From contig DASYBB010000010.1 of NCBI GenBank assembly GCA_036501025.1, forward strand, positions 1-64,000: 64,000 nt of DNA, read 5' to 3'. This DNA comes from DASUBV01 sp036501025. Lineage in GTDB: Bacteria > Actinomycetota > Actinomycetes > Streptosporangiales > Streptosporangiaceae. Numbering within the stretch: the stretch's first letter is position 1; each line of letters starts with the position of its first letter. This document shows, piece by piece, positions 8,929-18,261 of this stretch. The position numbers and the translations under genes were made by a program. Under the pieces are notes generated by a model. The model worked only from the letters and a program-made list of their open reading frames with translations, did no database searches and was not told the DNA's origin.

Positions 8929-10665
8929 GTGACGGATCCAGAAGACGTACTCGCGGGACTCGTGCGCGCCGCGCTCGTGGCGGAGCTCGGCGCCCAGCAT
9001 GCGGACGCTGATCCGCTGATCCGTCCCTCGCAGTTCGCCGACTACCAGTCGAACGTGGCCCTGCCGCTGGCCAAGGCCATCGGCCGGCCGCCCCGCGAGA
9101 TCGCCGCCGCCGTCGCCGCCCGGCTGGCCGGCGAGCCCGGCGACGGCCCGGTGGCCGACGCCCAGATGAGCGGGCCGGGCTTCATCAACATCACGCTCCG
9201 CGACTCCTGGGTCGCCCGCCAGGCGGCCGGCCAGCTGGCCGACCTCCGGCTCGGGGTGGCCCTGGCCGAGCCGGCCCAGCGGGTCGTCGTCGACTACTCC
9301 GGCCCGAACGTGGCCAAGGAGCTGCACGCCGGGCACCTGCGGGCGACGGTCGTCGGCGACTCGATCGCCCGGGTCCTGGAGCACCTGGGGCACACGGTGA
9401 TCCGGGCCGCGCACCTCGGGGACTGGGGCACGCAGTTCGGCATGCTCATCGAGCACGCCCTGGACATCGGGGAGCAGGCCACCGCCGAGGAGCTGGCGGC
9501 CGGCGAGTTCACGGCGTTCTACCAGGCCGCCCGGGCCAAGTTTGACTCCGGGCCGGCCTTCGCCGACCGGTCCCGGAGCCGGGTCGTCCAGCTCCAGGCG
9601 GGTGACGAGCAGACCCTGCGGCTGTGGCAGACGCTGGTCACCGACTCGATGGCATACCTGCACGAGATCTACGGGCGGCTGGGCATCGCCCTCACCGACG
9701 CCGACATGGACCCCGAGAGCTTCTATAACCCGATGCTGGCCAGCGTCTGCGCCGAGCTCGAGGCGGCCGGGATCGCGGTCATCAGCGACGGCGCGCTGTG
9801 CGCCTTCCCGCCGGGGTTCGCCGGCCGGGACGGCCGGCCGGTGCCGCTGATCCTGCGCAAGAGCGACGGCGGGTACGGCTACGCGAGCACCGACGTGGCG
9901 GCCATCCGCTACCGGCTGCTCGACCTGCACGCCGACCGCATCGTCTACGTGGTCGGCTCCGAGCAGCACCAGCATTTCGAGCTGGTCTTCGCGGTGGCCC
10001 GGATGGCGGGCTGGCTGACCGACCGGGCCCGGGTGCAGCACGCGGTCATCGGGCTGATGACCGGCCCCGGCGGCCAGCGGCTGCGGACCCGCTCAGGCGA
10101 GCAGATCACGCTGGCCTCGCTGATCGACGAGGCCGTCGAGCGGGCCGAGGAGGTCATCAAGGACCGCTATGACGACCCCGAGTTCCGCCGGCAGATCGCC
10201 GAGCAGGTCGGCGTCGGCGCGCTGAAGTACGGCGACCTGTCGGTCGGGCGCGACTCCAGCTACGTCCTGGACTTCGACCGGCTGCTGGCGCTCACCGGGA
10301 ACACCGGCCCGTACCTGCAGTACGCCACGGCCCGCATCCGCTCGATCTTCCACCGGGGCGGCCGGGCGCCGGCCGCGGCGGGCGGCCCGATCCTGCTCGC
10401 CGAGCCGGCCGAACGGGCCCTGGCCCTGCGCCTGCTCGGCTTCGGCCGGGCGGTGCACGACGTGGCCGTGGCGGCCGAGCCGCACAAGCTGGCCGCCTTC
10501 CTGTTCGAGGTGGCCAGCGCGTTCACCGCGTTCTACGAGCAGTGCCCGGTGCTGACCGCCGAGCCCGCGGTGCGGGACAGCCGGCTGGCCCTGGCGGCGC
10601 TGACGCTCCGGGTCCTGGAGACCGGCCTGGACCTGCTCGGCGTGCCCGTCCCCGAGCGCATGTAG
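8929..10665 (+). CDS. argS: Arginyl-tRNA synthetase
   Basis: A class I aminoacyl-tRNA synthetase of 578 residues, the usual bacterial length. It has the arginyl-tRNA synthetase N-terminal additional domain, the HIGH-type motif as HAGH within NVAKELHAGHLRATVVGDS, the DYSGPNVAKELHAGH block, and the C-terminal anticodon-binding (DALR) domain ending in LGVPVPERM. The KMSK motif is replaced by a segment around GGQRLRTRSGE, as is normal for many ArgS proteins. The GTG start is preceded by a -10-like hexamer and no ribosome-binding site, consistent with leaderless translation. A hairpin follows the gene. The enzyme is expected to be essential. Confidence 0.95.
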   Translation: MTDPEDVLAGLVRAALVAELGAQHADADPLIRPSQFADYQSNVALPLAKAIGRPPREIAAAVAARLAGEPGDGPVADAQMSGPGFINITLRDSWVARQAAGQLADLRLGVALAEPAQRVVVDYSGPNVAKELHAGHLRATVVGDSIARVLEHLGHTVIRAAHLGDWGTQFGMLIEHALDIGEQATAEELAAGEFTAFYQAARAKFDSGPAFADRSRSRVVQLQAGDEQTLRLWQTLVTDSMAYLHEIYGRLGIALTDADMDPESFYNPMLASVCAELEAAGIAVISDGALCAFPPGFAGRDGRPVPLILRKSDGGYGYASTDVAAIRYRLLDLHADRIVYVVGSEQHQHFELVFAVARMAGWLTDRARVQHAVIGLMTGPGGQRLRTRSGEQITLASLIDEAVERAEEVIKDRYDDPEFRRQIAEQVGVGALKYGDLSVGRDSSYVLDFDRLLALTGNTGPYLQYATARIRSIFHRGGRAPAAAGGPILLAEPAERALALRLLGFGRAVHDVAVAAEPHKLAAFLFEVASAFTAFYEQCPVLTAEPAVRDSRLALAALTLRVLETGLDLLGVPVPERM

Positions 10666-10682
10666 CCGCGAGGGCCGGAGGC

Positions 10683-10700
10683 GCCGGGGAATCTCCCGGC
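10683..10700 (+). terminator. Hairpin terminator after argS
   Basis: GCCGGG, a six-base loop and CCCGGC lie just after the argS stop and are followed by the pyrimidine run TCTTCTC. This resembles a short intrinsic terminator. Confidence 0.6.
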
Positions 10701-10765
10701 TCTTCTCATGCGGTTCACAGGTTCCGCCGCCTGATCTCCCACCCGGGCCGGGCAGTCTCGGGAGC

Positions 10766-11512
10766 ATGGACGAGAACCGTGATTCCGCAGACCGTCACCC
10801 GAGGAACCGGCACGTGATCCGCTGGGCCGCCGGCGCCGCGGCCGTGGCCGTGCTCGCCGGCGGCGGCGCGGCCCTGGCCAGCAGCGGCGGCTCAGCCGGC
10901 CCGGCCCCGACGAGCCAGGCCAGCGCCCTCGACGCCGTGCTCAGCTCGGCCGACGCCCCGACCAGCGCCGAGCTGGCCGCCGCGTCCCCCGGCGGGGCGA
11001 CCACGAGCCCCGCCACCACGAGCCCCGCCGCCCCCGCCCCGGGTGCCACCGGGCCGGGCGCGGCCGGCGCCGCCCGGCGGTGCGCCCGCGCCGCGGCGGC
11101 CCTGAAGGGCACCGGCCACCCCCGGCTGGCCCGCCGGGCCGTCGTGGCCTGCCGGGGCCGGCTCGGCCGCCTGCGGCTGCTGATCCGCGGCGAGCACGGC
11201 CAGGTGACCGTCCGGGCCAAGGGCGGCACGACCAGGACGCTGGCCTTCGAGCGCGGGAAGGTCACCGCCGTGAGCGGCACGGCCGTGACGGTGGCCGCGG
11301 CCGACGGCACGACCTGGACCTGGCACCTGGTCGCCGACAGCGTCGTCCGGCAGGGCGGCCAGAAGGTCAGCGCGTCCCGCCTGGCCGCCGGCCAGCAGGT
11401 GTTCGCGGGCGGTCCCGTGATCAACGGCACCGACGACGCCCGGCTGATCGTCATCCGCCCGCCGGTCCCGGCCGGCGCCGCGGCCCCGTCCACGGCCCCC
11501 GCCGGGTCCTGA
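10766..11512 (+). CDS. Membrane-anchored or secreted protein, DUF5666-like
   Basis: A 248-residue protein with a short basic N-terminus, one hydrophobic segment (about residues 17-38) and a Ser/Thr/Pro/Ala-rich linker to about residue 95. A compact C-terminal domain of about 130 residues follows. That domain has repeated beta-strand-like stretches (LAFERGKVTAVSGTAVTVA and a following WTWHLVADSVV strand) that resemble DUF5666-type modules seen in exported actinobacterial proteins. The function is unknown. It lies 97 bp upstream of a response regulator/kinase pair on the same strand, so it could be an extracytoplasmic partner or target of that system. A CAGTCT hexamer seven bases upstream of the ATG may give a near-leaderless mRNA. 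Confidence 0.6.
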   Translation: MDENRDSADRHPRNRHVIRWAAGAAAVAVLAGGGAALASSGGSAGPAPTSQASALDAVLSSADAPTSAELAAASPGGATTSPATTSPAAPAPGATGPGAAGAARRCARAAAALKGTGHPRLARRAVVACRGRLGRLRLLIRGEHGQVTVRAKGGTTRTLAFERGKVTAVSGTAVTVAAADGTTWTWHLVADSVVRQGGQKVSASRLAAGQQVFAGGPVINGTDDARLIVIRPPVPAGAAAPSTAPAGS

Positions 11513-11609
11513 CGCCCCGCGCGCCGGCGGCCCACGGCGCCGCGCCGGTCCCGCGGGTAGCCTCTGACGCGGGCCGGGTGACGGCCCGCGGGAGAACACC
11601 CGAGGCCCC

Positions 11610-12320
11610 ATGACAGACAGTGACCGCATCCCCCAGGTGCTCGTCGTCGACGACGAGCCCAATATCCGCGAGCTGGTCCAGGTGGCCCTGAAGTTCCACG
11701 GCTGCTCGGTCACCACCGCGGCGACCGGGCGGGACGCCCTCCGGCAGGCGGAGGCGGCCCGCCCGGATCTCATCGTGCTCGACGTGATGCTGCCCGACAT
11801 GGACGGCTTCGAGGTCTGCCGGAGGCTCCGGACGGCCGGCAACGAGGTGCCGGTCATCTTCCTGACCGCCCGGGACACCTCCTCGGACACCGTGACCGGG
11901 CTGGCCATCGGGGGCGACGACTACGTCACCAAGCCGTTCTCGGTGGAGGCGCTGGTGGCCCGGGTCCGCGCGGTGCTGCGCCGGGTCTCCCGGGCAGCGC
12001 CGGACGGCGCGGGCGGCGGCCCGCTGCGCGGCGGGGACGTGGAGCTGGATGAGGAGCGCTGGACCGTGCACCGCGCGGGCATCCCGGTGGAACTGTCCCC
12101 GACCGAGTTCCGGCTGCTGGCCTACCTGATGCGGCACGAGGGCCGGGTCCTGACCCGCGCCCAGCTGCTGGAGAACGTCTGGGGCTGGGATTACGCGGGC
12201 GAGTCGCAGGTCGTCGAGACCTACGTGAGCTACCTGCGCCGCAAGCTGGACCCGCTCGGCCCGCCGCTCATCTACACCCAGCGCGGCGTCGGCTACAGCT
12301 TCCGCCCGCCGCCGCGATGA
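11610..12320 (+). CDS. OmpR-family response regulator
   Basis: A 236-residue two-domain regulator. The receiver domain has the acidic pair DDE at residues 15-17, the phosphoacceptor Asp58 (LIVLDVMLP), Thr86 and Lys108. The C-terminal winged-helix DNA-binding domain contains LSPTEFRLLAYL and the RGVGYSF end typical of the OmpR/PhoB class. Closest recognisable actinobacterial types are TcrA/TrcR and MprA-like regulators. Its stop codon overlaps the start of the kinase gene by 4 bp (ATGA), indicating a coupled operon. A TAGCCT hexamer about 47 bases upstream suggests a short leader. Target genes are unknown; the upstream secreted-protein gene is one candidate. Confidence 0.9.
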   Translation: MTDSDRIPQVLVVDDEPNIRELVQVALKFHGCSVTTAATGRDALRQAEAARPDLIVLDVMLPDMDGFEVCRRLRTAGNEVPVIFLTARDTSSDTVTGLAIGGDDYVTKPFSVEALVARVRAVLRRVSRAAPDGAGGGPLRGGDVELDEERWTVHRAGIPVELSPTEFRLLAYLMRHEGRVLTRAQLLENVWGWDYAGESQVVETYVSYLRRKLDPLGPPLIYTQRGVGYSFRPPPR

Positions 12321-13792
12321 GCGGCCGGCGGCGGCTGTCGCTGCGCGCCCGCATGCTCGTCCTGCTCATCGGCGTGACGACCATCTTCCTGCTGGCCATG
12401 GGCACGGTCAGCACCGTGATCCTGGCCCGCAACGTCACCGCGCAGTTCAAGTCCAGCCTGGTGGCGCAGGCCAGCTACCCGCCCGACGACGTCGCCGCGC
12501 ACCCGAACGGGTACGCGGCCGTGCTGGTCCGGCGGCCCGCGGGCGCGCTCCAGGCGGCCCGGGTCACGACCCTGACCCCGGCCTCGGCCACGAGCAAGGC
12601 GCTGGCCGCCGCGGTCACCGGCCTGCTCCAGCGCCGCGGCGGCACCGGCCGCCCGGGCCTGCGCCGGGCGCTCCAGGTCCGGGAGCCGTTCACCCTGAAC
12701 CCGGCCGGCGGCCCGCGGCTGCTGGCCGTGGGCCGGGCCGTCACCAATGCGAGCACGGACGGGCCGGCCATCATGGTCGTGGCCCAGCCGACCAGCTCCG
12801 CCACCCATCAGGTGCGCCGGTTCGTGATCGCCGAGCTGATCACGGGCGGCGCCCTGCTGGCCCTGCTGGCCATCGGCGGCGAGTGGCTCATCGGGCGGGG
12901 CCTGGACCCGCTGGGCAAGATGGCCAGCACCGCGCACGACATCACCACCCGCGGCGACCTGAATGCCCGGATGCCCGACCCGCGCGACCACACCGAGGTC
13001 GCCCTGCTGGGGTCGGCGATCAACACCATGCTCGACCGGATCCAGCAGGCGTTCGGCGCCCGGCTGCGGTCCGAGCAGAAGGTCCGCGAGTTCGCCGCGG
13101 ACGCCTCGCACGAGCTGCGCACCCCGCTGACCACGATCCGCGGCTACGCCGAGCTGTACCGGCAGGGCGCGCTCGGGCCCGACCAGCTGCCGAACGCGAT
13201 GCGCCGGATCGAGCAGGAGGCCGAGCGGATGAGCACGCTGGTCGCCGAGCTGCTCGAGCTGGCCCGGCTCGACCGGACCTCGTCGCTGGACCTGACCGAG
13301 ACCGACCTGGCCGGCATCGTCCGGGACGCCGTCGCCGACGCCGCGGCCGTCGAGCCCCGCCGGCCGGTCCGCGCCGAGGCCCCGCCCCGCCTGGTCGCGG
13401 TGGTGGACGAGCCGCGGATCCGCCAGGTGCTGGCCAACCTGCTGGCCAACGTGCGGGCCCACACGCCGGTCACGGCACCGGTCGCGGTCCGGCTGGGCGC
13501 GATCACCGGCGGCATCCTCATCGAGGTGGCCGACGGCGGCCCCGGCATGCCCGAGGCGGACGCGGCCCGGGCGTTCGACCGGTTCCACCGGGCCGCCGCG
13601 GGCAGCGACGGCCCCGCCCGCGACCGCCCAGCCCGCGAGGAGGGGTCCGACGGCCAGGGCGGCGGCAGCGGCCTCGGCCTGTCCATCGTGGCGGCCATCG
13701 CGCACGCGCACGGCGGCCAGGCCAGCCTGGAGTCCCGGCCGGGCGAGGGCACAAAGGTCCGGGTCTGGCTCCCGGCCCGCGGCCCCGCCTGA
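12317..13792 (+). CDS. Sensor histidine kinase (HAMP, HisKA, HATPase)
   Basis: This 491-residue membrane kinase has a first transmembrane helix at about residues 12-38 and an extracytoplasmic sensor of about 135 residues. A second helix (~180-200) leads into a HAMP segment beginning GRGLDPLGKMA. The HisKA box is DASHELRTPLTTIRGYAEL, with the phospho-accepting histidine followed by EL. The ATP-binding domain shows the N-box NLLANVRAHT, the G1 box DGGPGM and the G2 box GSGLGLSI. It overlaps the response regulator gene by 4 bp and is surely its partner. The N-box region has a His/Thr pair where many kinases have KYT. The signal sensed cannot be inferred. Confidence 0.9.
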   Translation: MSGRRRLSLRARMLVLLIGVTTIFLLAMGTVSTVILARNVTAQFKSSLVAQASYPPDDVAAHPNGYAAVLVRRPAGALQAARVTTLTPASATSKALAAAVTGLLQRRGGTGRPGLRRALQVREPFTLNPAGGPRLLAVGRAVTNASTDGPAIMVVAQPTSSATHQVRRFVIAELITGGALLALLAIGGEWLIGRGLDPLGKMASTAHDITTRGDLNARMPDPRDHTEVALLGSAINTMLDRIQQAFGARLRSEQKVREFAADASHELRTPLTTIRGYAELYRQGALGPDQLPNAMRRIEQEAERMSTLVAELLELARLDRTSSLDLTETDLAGIVRDAVADAAAVEPRRPVRAEAPPRLVAVVDEPRIRQVLANLLANVRAHTPVTAPVAVRLGAITGGILIEVADGGPGMPEADAARAFDRFHRAAAGSDGPARDRPAREEGSDGQGGGSGLGLSIVAAIAHAHGGQASLESRPGEGTKVRVWLPARGPA

Positions 13793-13805
13793 CCCGGCGG
13801 GCGCC

Positions 13806-14528
13806 TCAGCTCGCCTCGCGGCCCCCCTCGGCCTCGGTGCCGCCGACCTCGGTGCCGTCGACCCCGGTACCGCCGAGCTCAGGGTCACCACCCCGGCCGG
13901 GCAGGTGCTCGAACATGTAGTAGATGGCCAGCAGCCCGTAGATGACGAGCGCGACCAGCCCCGATACGAACGCCGCGATCAGCGTGGCCGCGACGTACCC
14001 GAGCAGGCCCGCGCTGAACTGGAGGTTGGCCAGGCGCGGCTGTTCCATGACGCGGACGGCGCCCAGCTGCCGGAGATGGCCGGAGATGTACATCCACATC
14101 GCCGAGTAGCCGATGGAGATCGCGATCATGACCACGCCGTAGGCCACCGCGGCGGCCTGCCCGCCCGCCGCCGCCGCGGCGATGCCGGCCTTCCCGGCCA
14201 CGGTCGTGCGGGCCGCCAGTTCCTGCGCGACCAGGGCGGTCGGGAACGGGATGGCGACGACCCCCATCAGCAGGACCAGGTTGATGATGAGCAGCCGCCG
14301 GTCCACCAGGGTGACGGCCGAGAACATCGCGTGGTGGTTAATCCACATGATGCCGATCGTCAGGAAGCTGACGAAGTAGGCGAAGTAGTTGGGCCAGGCG
14401 CTCAGCAGCATGTGGTACGGATGCGCGCCCAGGCCCCGCTCGCCGATCCCCAGCAGGTTGAACACCAGCACCGTGATGGCTACCGCGAACACCCCGTCGC
14501 TGAAGGCCTCCGCCCGCCGGGAGCTCAT
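13806..14528 (-). CDS. TMEM175-family (DUF1211) potassium channel-like membrane protein
   Basis: The N-terminus carries the TMEM175 signature RAEAFSDGVFAVAITVL in the first membrane helix. About six hydrophobic segments follow within 205 residues, then a Gly/Glu-rich cytoplasmic tail. Bacterial TMEM175 proteins form tetrameric potassium-permeable channels with a hydrophobic-residue filter rather than the TVGYG filter, which is absent here. The gene starts 16 bp after the stop of the EtfD-like gene on the same strand, so both probably share a transcript. Its product and the histidine kinase are convergent, with 13 bp between them. Channel function is inferred from family. Confidence 0.8.
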   Translation of the reverse strand: MSSRRAEAFSDGVFAVAITVLVFNLLGIGERGLGAHPYHMLLSAWPNYFAYFVSFLTIGIMWINHHAMFSAVTLVDRRLLIINLVLLMGVVAIPFPTALVAQELAARTTVAGKAGIAAAAAGGQAAAVAYGVVMIAISIGYSAMWMYISGHLRQLGAVRVMEQPRLANLQFSAGLLGYVAATLIAAFVSGLVALVIYGLLAIYYMFEHLPGRGGDPELGGTGVDGTEVGGTEAEGGREAS

Positions 14529-14544
14529 TCCGGAGCTGGGCCGG

Positions 14545-16719
14545 CTAGACGGCCGGGTCGGGGACCGGGTCCGGGTCCGGGCTCGCCGCAGCCGCCGGCG
14601 CGCCCGCGGCCGGCCGGTCGATCGACCGGATCAGCAGCTGGGCCACGTCGACCACCTCCAGGGACTCCTTGGCCTCGCCGTCGCCCTTCTTGGCGTTCAC
14701 GGCGTCGCCGAGCATGACCATGCAGTACGGGCAGCCGGTGGAGATGGTGTCGGGGTCGGTGCCGAGCGCCTCGTCGATGCGCTCGGTGTTGATCCGCTTG
14801 CCAATCCGCTCCTCCATCCACATCCGCGCGCCGCCCGCGCCGCAGCAGAAGCCGCGCTCCTTGCAGCGGTGCATCTCCTGGGCGCGCACGCCGGGCACCT
14901 GCTCCATGATCTCGCGCGGCGCGGTGAACACCCGGTTATGCCGCCCCAGGAAGCACGGGTCGTGGTAGGTGATCTTCTCGTCGACCGGGTGAACCGGCTT
15001 GATCTTCCCGTCGGCGAGCAGGCTGGCCAGCAGCTGCGTGTGGTGGATGACCTCGTAGTTGCCGCCCAGCTGCGGGTACTCGTTGGCGATCGTGTTGAAG
15101 CAGTGCGGGCAGCTCGCGACGATCTTCCGCGCCCCGGCCTCGTTGAGCGTCTCGATGTTCTGCTGGGCCAGCATGCTGTAGACGAACTCGTTGCCGATCC
15201 GGCGGGCCGGGTCGCCGGTGCAGGTCTCGGCCGGGCCGAGCACGGCGAAGTTCACGCCCGCCACGTGCAGCAGCTCGGCGATGGCCTTGGTCGTCTTGCG
15301 GGCCCGGTCCTCCAGGGCGCCGGCGCAGCCCACCCAGAACAGGTACTCGACGTCGGCGCCGAGCTTCCCGTCGACCACCGGCACCTCGAAGTCGACCTCG
15401 CCGATCCACTCGAGCCGCTTGTCCTCGTTCAGGCCCCAGGGGTTGCCCTTGTTCTCCAGGTTGCGCAGCATCGAGCCCGCCTCGGTGGGGAAGGCCGACT
15501 CGATCAGCACCTGGTTGCGGCGCATGCCGCTGATGTGGTCGAGGTGCTCGATGTCCACCGGGCACTCCTCGACGCAGGCCCCGCAGTTGGTGCACGACCA
15601 GAGCACGTCGGGATCGATGACGCCGTTGACGTCGCTGCCGCCGACCAGCGGCCGCTCCGCCTCGGCCTTGACCGCGTCCGAGAGGCCCTCGCGGGCCTCG
15701 TCCGAGCCCGCCAGCAGGTACGGCGCCTTGGCGAACGCATGGTCGCGCAGTTCCAGGATGAGGAGCTTGGGCGACAGCGGCTTCCCGGTCGCCCACGCCG
15801 GGCACTGGGACTGGCAGCGCCCGCACTCGGTGCAGGTGGCCAGGTCGAGCATGCCCTTCCAGGACAGGTCCTCGATCTTGCCCAGGCCGAAGATGTCGGT
15901 ATCGGGGTCGGCCTCCTCGAAGTCCAGCACCTGGCCGTTGGACCGCATCGGCGGCAGCGCGCCGAGCCCGTTCGGGCGGCGGGAGAACAGCACGTTCAGC
16001 GGGGCGATGGCGATGTGCAGGTGCTTGGAGTAGGTGACGAAGATCCCGAAGCCCAGGATCACGGCCAGCTGGGCGAGGATGAAGACCGTCTCGATCACCG
16101 AGTTGGCGCCGTGGCCGGCCGGGTGCAGCCAGTGGCCGACAATCTGCGAGGCGAACGCGCCGTGCGGGTAGGGGAAGTCACCGGTGTTGATCTGCGCGCC
16201 CCGGTACAGCAGCAAGGTCGCGACAACCAGGAAGATCAGGAACAGCACGAGCCACGCGGCGGCGGTGTGCGAGCCGAAGAACCGGGACCGCCGCCCCTCC
16301 CGCTCCGGCTCGGACCGCAGGCGGATGACCGCGAAGGTGGCGATCCCGACTAGCACGCCCACCGCGAACAGGTCCTCCAGGAAGCCGACCCAGGCCCAGG
16401 TCCCGATGCCGGGGATGGCGAACGTCTTGCTGAACAGGTCGCCGTAGGCCTCGATGATCGTCAGGATCAGGATGATGAAGCCCCAGAACGTCAGGAAGTG
16501 CGCGATGCCGGGGACCGTCCACTTGAGCAGCTTGCGCTGCCCGAACACCTCGGTGGCCTGCGTCTCGGCGCCCCGGGCGGGATGCTCGCGGAGAGCGGCG
16601 ATCCGCTCCGGGGCGGGCTGCCCGGTGCGGGCGAGACGGTAGAGCCACCAGAGCCGCTGGCCAGCGACAGCGGCCGCGACCGCGGTCAGCGCCAGGCCGA
16701 TGATGATGCGAACGGTCAC
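14545..16719 (-). CDS. etfD: EtfD-like membrane iron-sulfur oxidoreductase
   Basis: A 724-residue protein with about five N-terminal membrane helices (residues 1-265), related to the nitrate reductase gamma/HdrE fold. Two 4Fe-4S motifs of ferredoxin type follow (CTECGRCQSQCPAW and CTNCGACVEECP). Two CCG cysteine-rich domains as in heterodisulfide reductase HdrD complete it (blocks HDPCFLGRHN and GFCCGAGGARM). The best-known relative is Mycobacterium tuberculosis Rv0338c (EtfD), which takes electrons from electron-transfer flavoprotein during fatty-acid beta-oxidation to the quinone pool. The GTG start is supported by GGGAGG about six bases upstream. Electron donor EtfAB is not in this window. 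A potassium channel-like gene follows in the operon. Confidence 0.85.
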   Translation of the reverse strand: MTVRIIIGLALTAVAAAVAGQRLWWLYRLARTGQPAPERIAALREHPARGAETQATEVFGQRKLLKWTVPGIAHFLTFWGFIILILTIIEAYGDLFSKTFAIPGIGTWAWVGFLEDLFAVGVLVGIATFAVIRLRSEPEREGRRSRFFGSHTAAAWLVLFLIFLVVATLLLYRGAQINTGDFPYPHGAFASQIVGHWLHPAGHGANSVIETVFILAQLAVILGFGIFVTYSKHLHIAIAPLNVLFSRRPNGLGALPPMRSNGQVLDFEEADPDTDIFGLGKIEDLSWKGMLDLATCTECGRCQSQCPAWATGKPLSPKLLILELRDHAFAKAPYLLAGSDEAREGLSDAVKAEAERPLVGGSDVNGVIDPDVLWSCTNCGACVEECPVDIEHLDHISGMRRNQVLIESAFPTEAGSMLRNLENKGNPWGLNEDKRLEWIGEVDFEVPVVDGKLGADVEYLFWVGCAGALEDRARKTTKAIAELLHVAGVNFAVLGPAETCTGDPARRIGNEFVYSMLAQQNIETLNEAGARKIVASCPHCFNTIANEYPQLGGNYEVIHHTQLLASLLADGKIKPVHPVDEKITYHDPCFLGRHNRVFTAPREIMEQVPGVRAQEMHRCKERGFCCGAGGARMWMEERIGKRINTERIDEALGTDPDTISTGCPYCMVMLGDAVNAKKGDGEAKESLEVVDVAQLLIRSIDRPAAGAPAAAASPDPDPVPDPAV

Positions 16720-16861
16720 GAGCGACCTCCCGGTGCGTCATTGTCCGGGTATGTTATCTGGCGGTAAGTTTCCCGGCGCGAGCAAGGACCCACTATCCGG
16801 GTCGGCGGCCGCTACCCTGATCCAGTTATACCGGCACCGGCGGCTGTTTACGGAGCGTGAC

Positions 16862-18241
16862 GTGGCCCGAGCAGAGGCACAGGGCGGGCGGCTGTGGGCG
16901 GGCACCCGCAGCGGCCGCCTGGCGGTGCTGGCCGGCTCGGTGACCGCGCTGGTCACCGCCAGCCTGGCGGGCAGCGCGCTGGGCTTCCTGAACAAGGCGG
17001 GGTGCCGGGCCGGGGCCTGGAACTTCAATCCGGCCCAGTTCCAGGCGCACTGCTATACCGACATCTACCCGCTGTACTTCGGCGAGCAGCTGTGGCACGG
17101 CCAGGTCCCCTACCTCGATCACCCGGTGGAGTACCCGGTCATCATCGGGGGTGCCATGCAGGCCGCCGCCTGGATCGTCCGGCCGATCAGCGACTCGGCG
17201 CTGCGGGGCCGCGAGTTCTTCGACGTCACCGTGGCCGGGCTGGTCCTGTGCGCCATCGCCGGGGTGCTCGCGACCGCCTACCTGGCGGGCCGCTCGCGGC
17301 GCTGGACGGCGCTGCTGGTCGCCCTGTCCCCGGCGCTGATCCTGGCTTCGTTCATTAACTGGGACATGATCGCCATGGCCCTGACCGCGGTGGCCATGGC
17401 GGCGTGGGCCAGCCGCCGGGGCGTGCTCGCCGGCATCCTGTTCGGGCTGGCGATCGCGACCAAGTTCTATCCGATTGTCCTGATCGCGGGGCTATTTCCG
17501 CTGTGCCTGCGGGCGGGGCGGCTGCGCGCGTTCTGGGTCACCGCGGCCAGTGCCGCCGCGGCCTGGCTGGTCGTGAACGTGCCGGTGGCGGTGGCCGCCT
17601 TCGGCGGCTGGTCCCGGTTCTACGAGCTGAACTCCACGCGGGGCGCCGACTGGGGCTCCATCTGGTACTTCTTCGAGGCCCGGCAGTGGCCGGTCCTGGG
17701 GACGATGGGGCTGGGCGCGCTCAACCTGGTCAGCCTGCTGCTGTTCGTGATCGCGTTCGCGCTGGTCTCGGCGCTGGTCCTGGCCGCCCCGCGCCGGCCG
17801 CGCCTGCCGCAGGTGTTCTTCCTCGTCCTGGCCTCGTTCCTGCTGGTCAACAAGGTCTGGTCGCCGCAGTACGTCATCTGGCTGGTCCCGCTCGTGGTGC
17901 TGGCCCGGCCCCGGCTGTGGTCCTACCTGGTGTGGCAGGCGGCCGAGGTGGGCTACTTCTTCGCCATCTGGGCCTACCTGATCACCCAGATGCCCGGGCC
18001 GCCCGCGGCCGGCGGGATCGGGGGCGGCCTGTACTTCGCGGCCGTGCTGGCCCGGTTCGCCACGGTCGCCCTGCTGGCCGGGCTGGTCGTCAAGGACATC
18101 CTGCGCCCCGGCACCGACGTGGTCCGCGCGGAGGGCGAGGACGACCCGGCCGGCGGCGTCCTGGCGGGCGCGCCGGACGCCGTAACTTTCCGCCGGTCTG
18201 CCCGGCGTCCCTGGGAATACCCGGCCGCTGCCCAAAGTTGA
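16862..18241 (+). CDS. GT87/DUF2029-type polyprenyl-phosphate-dependent glycosyltransferase
   Basis: A polytopic membrane protein of 459 residues with about eleven hydrophobic helices. The extracytoplasmic loop after the first helix ends in LDHPVEYPV, a segment typical of the GT-C fold family that contains mycobacterial alpha-mannosyltransferases using polyprenyl-phosphate mannose. Later loops include NWDMIAMAL and the FYPIVL block. The likely role is adding mannose to an envelope glycolipid or glycan at the outer face, but the acceptor is unknown. I chose GTG 16862 because GGAG lies six bases upstream; the frame remains open 54 codons further but overlaps the divergent etfD start. The stop codon lies inside the first HAIR operator of dnaK. 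Confidence 0.75.
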   Translation: MARAEAQGGRLWAGTRSGRLAVLAGSVTALVTASLAGSALGFLNKAGCRAGAWNFNPAQFQAHCYTDIYPLYFGEQLWHGQVPYLDHPVEYPVIIGGAMQAAAWIVRPISDSALRGREFFDVTVAGLVLCAIAGVLATAYLAGRSRRWTALLVALSPALILASFINWDMIAMALTAVAMAAWASRRGVLAGILFGLAIATKFYPIVLIAGLFPLCLRAGRLRAFWVTAASAAAAWLVVNVPVAVAAFGGWSRFYELNSTRGADWGSIWYFFEARQWPVLGTMGLGALNLVSLLLFVIAFALVSALVLAAPRRPRLPQVFFLVLASFLLVNKVWSPQYVIWLVPLVVLARPRLWSYLVWQAAEVGYFFAIWAYLITQMPGPPAAGGIGGGLYFAAVLARFATVALLAGLVVKDILRPGTDVVRAEGEDDPAGGVLAGAPDAVTFRRSARRPWEYPAAAQS

Positions 18242-18257
18242 GCCAAGCAGACTCAAG
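18237..18257 (+). promoter_or_regulatory. HAIR operator 1 (HspR-binding inverted repeat)
   Basis: GTTGAGC, seven bases, ACTCAAG matches the HspR consensus CTTGAGT-N7-ACTCAAG at 12 of 14 arm positions. It overlaps the stop codon of the upstream membrane transferase gene and lies about 115 bp before dnaK. Confidence 0.9.
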
Positions 18258-18261
18258 AGGT

